From: Clostridium nigeriense
Lineage (GTDB): Bacteria; Bacillota; Clostridia; Clostridiales; Clostridiaceae
Direction of reading: 5' to 3'
NCBI RefSeq assembly: GCF_900086595.1
Contig: NZ_LT575472.1
Location: 51,502 to 115,501 of the forward strand
DNA: 64,000 nucleotides
In this document: piece after piece, positions 62,738 to 64,000 of the stretch
Numbering within the stretch: position 1 is the first letter of the stretch
Layout: each line of letters starts with the position of its first letter
Position numbers and translations under genes: made by a program
Notes under the pieces: generated by a model
Told to the model about the DNA's origin: nothing
Seen by the model: only the letters and a program-made list of their open reading frames with translations
Database searches by the model: none

Positions 62738-63775
62738 CTAATATTTTTTCAAATGAATTCTAGCCACCGTTTCATCCTCATCCCAATATATTCTATCAGC
62801 TACTAAAGCTTCATCATTTAAAATAACTCTAGGAACATTTAATTCTTTTGCCTTAGGGCTAGTTCCTAAAATAAAATCTCTAAAAACTCTATAGGATGAC
62901 TCATCAATAAGATGCCCAAAATGACGATATACTGGTTTTCCATCAAGAATATACTCTTGAAACTTAAAAATATTTCTAACTATTTGTCGTAGTGGTTCTT
63001 CTGTAATCCACATAAACATAGTCTTTCCTGCTCTTGGTGTCTGCTTTCCAGTTCTTCCTCCTACTTTTACCCAATAAAATTTTTTATTATTTCTTGACCA
63101 CGCCATAGTTGGACATACCTTTACACAAGCACCACATCCTATACATTTATCAACTTGCTTTGCTGCTTTTCCATTTTCCCCATACAAAGCGTTTGTAACA
63201 TGTTGCTTACACTCTCTAACACAAGCACCACACCCTATACATCTTTCGTAATCATAATCTATTTTAGATATTCCCATTATTCCAAAGTCACAAAAATTAG
63301 CCTTCGCACAATCATTAGGACATCCAGCCACAGCAATCTTTATATGATAATCATTTGGATATATATCTTTTTCTAATTTCCTAGCAAGAGATATAGTATC
63401 TATATTTGCATATGTACAATGATATGATCCTATACAATTCATGATATTTCTAGCTCCAATAGTTGCATATCCTTGATCCACAGTATCTAACTCTATTCCA
63501 CAGATGTTAACTTCTAATTCTTGTATTATAGGAGCTAATAACTTATTCACATTATTAATATCTTTATATAATATATCTGGTATAGATAGCTTTTGTCTTG
63601 TCTGCATATGAATTTTCCCACTACCATATTTTTCCGCAATTTCTTGAACTATTGGTAATAGGTTTGCAGGAAAAATACTTCCTGGAACTCTTATGCTTAC
63701 CATAAAATTTCCTCTAACCTTGGATTCTCTATATTCATTATTTCTTAATTTTGCTAAATCTAAATTGCCTATCAT
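62738..63775 (-). CDS. asrC: Anaerobic sulfite reductase subunit C
   Basis: Sirohaem subunit of the NADH-dependent dissimilatory-type sulfite reductase that makes sulfide in clostridia and Salmonella. 345 residues: sirohaem/[4Fe-4S] ligands in NCIGSYHCTYAN and AGCPNDCAKANFC, two ferredoxin motifs CIGCGACVRECKQ and CIGCGACVKVCP, then the rest of the sirohaem domain. ATG 63775 follows AGGAGG. It starts 13 bp after asrB. Confidence 0.95.
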   Translation of the reverse strand: MIGNLDLAKLRNNEYRESKVRGNFMVSIRVPGSIFPANLLPIVQEIAEKYGSGKIHMQTRQKLSIPDILYKDINNVNKLLAPIIQELEVNICGIELDTVDQGYATIGARNIMNCIGSYHCTYANIDTISLARKLEKDIYPNDYHIKIAVAGCPNDCAKANFCDFGIMGISKIDYDYERCIGCGACVRECKQHVTNALYGENGKAAKQVDKCIGCGACVKVCPTMAWSRNNKKFYWVKVGGRTGKQTPRAGKTMFMWITEEPLRQIVRNIFKFQEYILDGKPVYRHFGHLIDESSYRVFRDFILGTSPKAKELNVPRVILNDEALVADRIYWDEDETVARIHLKKY

Positions 63776-63788
63776 AATAATTCACCTC

Positions 63789-64000
63789 CTAGTCAACTAG
63801 ACTTTTTGCTTCTTTATAATTAAATATTGGGCCATTAAGACATACATAGGTTTCATTTATTCTACAGTGACCACATTTACCAACTGCACAACTCATATTT
63901 CTCTCAAAACTTAACCATATATTTTCATCTTTAATATCATATTTTTTAACTTCCAAAGCTGTAAATTTCATCATTGCTGGTGGCCCTACTATTACAATAT
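63789..64000 (-). CDS. asrB: Anaerobic sulfite reductase subunit B, 3' end
   Basis: The frame is open to the window edge and reads IVIVGPPAMMKFTALEV, the end of a ferredoxin-NADP reductase-like NAD domain, followed by the 2Fe-2S site CAVGKCGHCRINETYVCLNGP typical of AsrB/PyrK-type proteins. It passes electrons from NADH to AsrA/AsrC. Only the last 70 residues are in the window; the 5' end lies beyond 64000. Confidence 0.92.
   Translation of the reverse strand, partial: IVIVGPPAMMKFTALEVKKYDIKDENIWLSFERNMSCAVGKCGHCRINETYVCLNGPIFNYKEAKSLVD

Noticed and set aside
1..64000. CRISPR array, prophage or intact insertion sequence
   Set aside because: No regularly spaced direct repeats, phage structural genes, integrase or transposase frames were found.

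Overview
This window is chromosomal DNA of a low-GC, spore-forming, anaerobic Firmicute, most likely Clostridium sensu stricto. The signs are the strongly AT-rich sequence with many TTG and GTG starts behind strong GGAGG ribosome sites, the BofA-like sporulation protein, rubredoxin, anaerobic sulfite reductase (AsrB/AsrC), an NanE/PTS amino-sugar locus, and the order tadA - (lgt) - tRNA-Ser - SRP RNA - dnaX - yaaK - recR - yaaL - bofA. In Bacillus that order lies close to the replication origin. The species cannot be fixed from the sequence alone. No prophage, intact insertion sequence, rRNA operon or CRISPR array was seen.

Layout. 1-2010: end-truncated gene for a sigma-70-type factor with a membrane-anchored C-terminal extension, a 49-residue ORF, and a gene-free stretch. 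2011-5377: serine pathway genes (serC-type aminotransferase, serA, DUF1015). 5570-11516: mscL with a Cys-rich miniprotein, bofA, yaaL, cardiolipin synthase, recR, ybaB and dnaX, all leftward. 11517-15900: a block that interrupts the usual dnaX/SRP neighbourhood, holding an MFS exporter with a possible attenuated leader, decayed genes, a short pyrophosphatase-like gene, and thyA-folA. 15894-20634: SRP RNA, tRNA-Ser, lgt, tadA, a CBS-domain membrane protein and a MATE exporter with a terminator in its leader. 21079-26299: zinc-ribbon miniprotein, a DUF554 / M20 amidohydrolase / MFS group with a MerR regulator, tRNA-Arg. 26366-35000: lipid acyltransferase, DNA repair, RNA helicase, rubredoxin, a solitary DNA methyltransferase beside a K+/H+ antiporter. 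35053-39064: PTS - nanE - RpiR amino-sugar locus and a ChbG-type deacetylase. 39229-46922: secreted cysteine-phytase-like phosphatase, globin, two MerR regulators with recognisable 19-bp-spacer promoters, PHP phosphoesterase, cytidine deaminase, and an HTH protein with glycine-rich repeats. 47106-52860: orphan PTS IIB, XdhC, a PerR-like regulator beside dps with a PerR-box-like site, and a two-component system. 52908-59507: glutathione peroxidase remnant, redox and transport genes, hairpin repeats, DUF4317 and a thioredoxin-like protein. 59734-64000: RecQ, a second zinc-ribbon copy, asrC and the 3' end of asrB.

Themes. Stress and redox functions are frequent (Dps, Fur/PerR-like, globin, rubredoxin, CPFC thioredoxin-like, gpx remnant). 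So are one-gene regulatory units: MerR with a divergent target, RpiR with its PTS, and terminators inside leaders. Almost every transcription unit ends in a visible hairpin terminator, many placed to serve convergent genes. Most genes are ordinary core or lightly accessory clostridial genes. The less explained material is RNA/DNA structure (a tandem hairpin repeat with compensatory changes, two MITE-like elements, two candidate attenuators) and several small or unknown proteins. I found no convincing wholly new multi-gene system.
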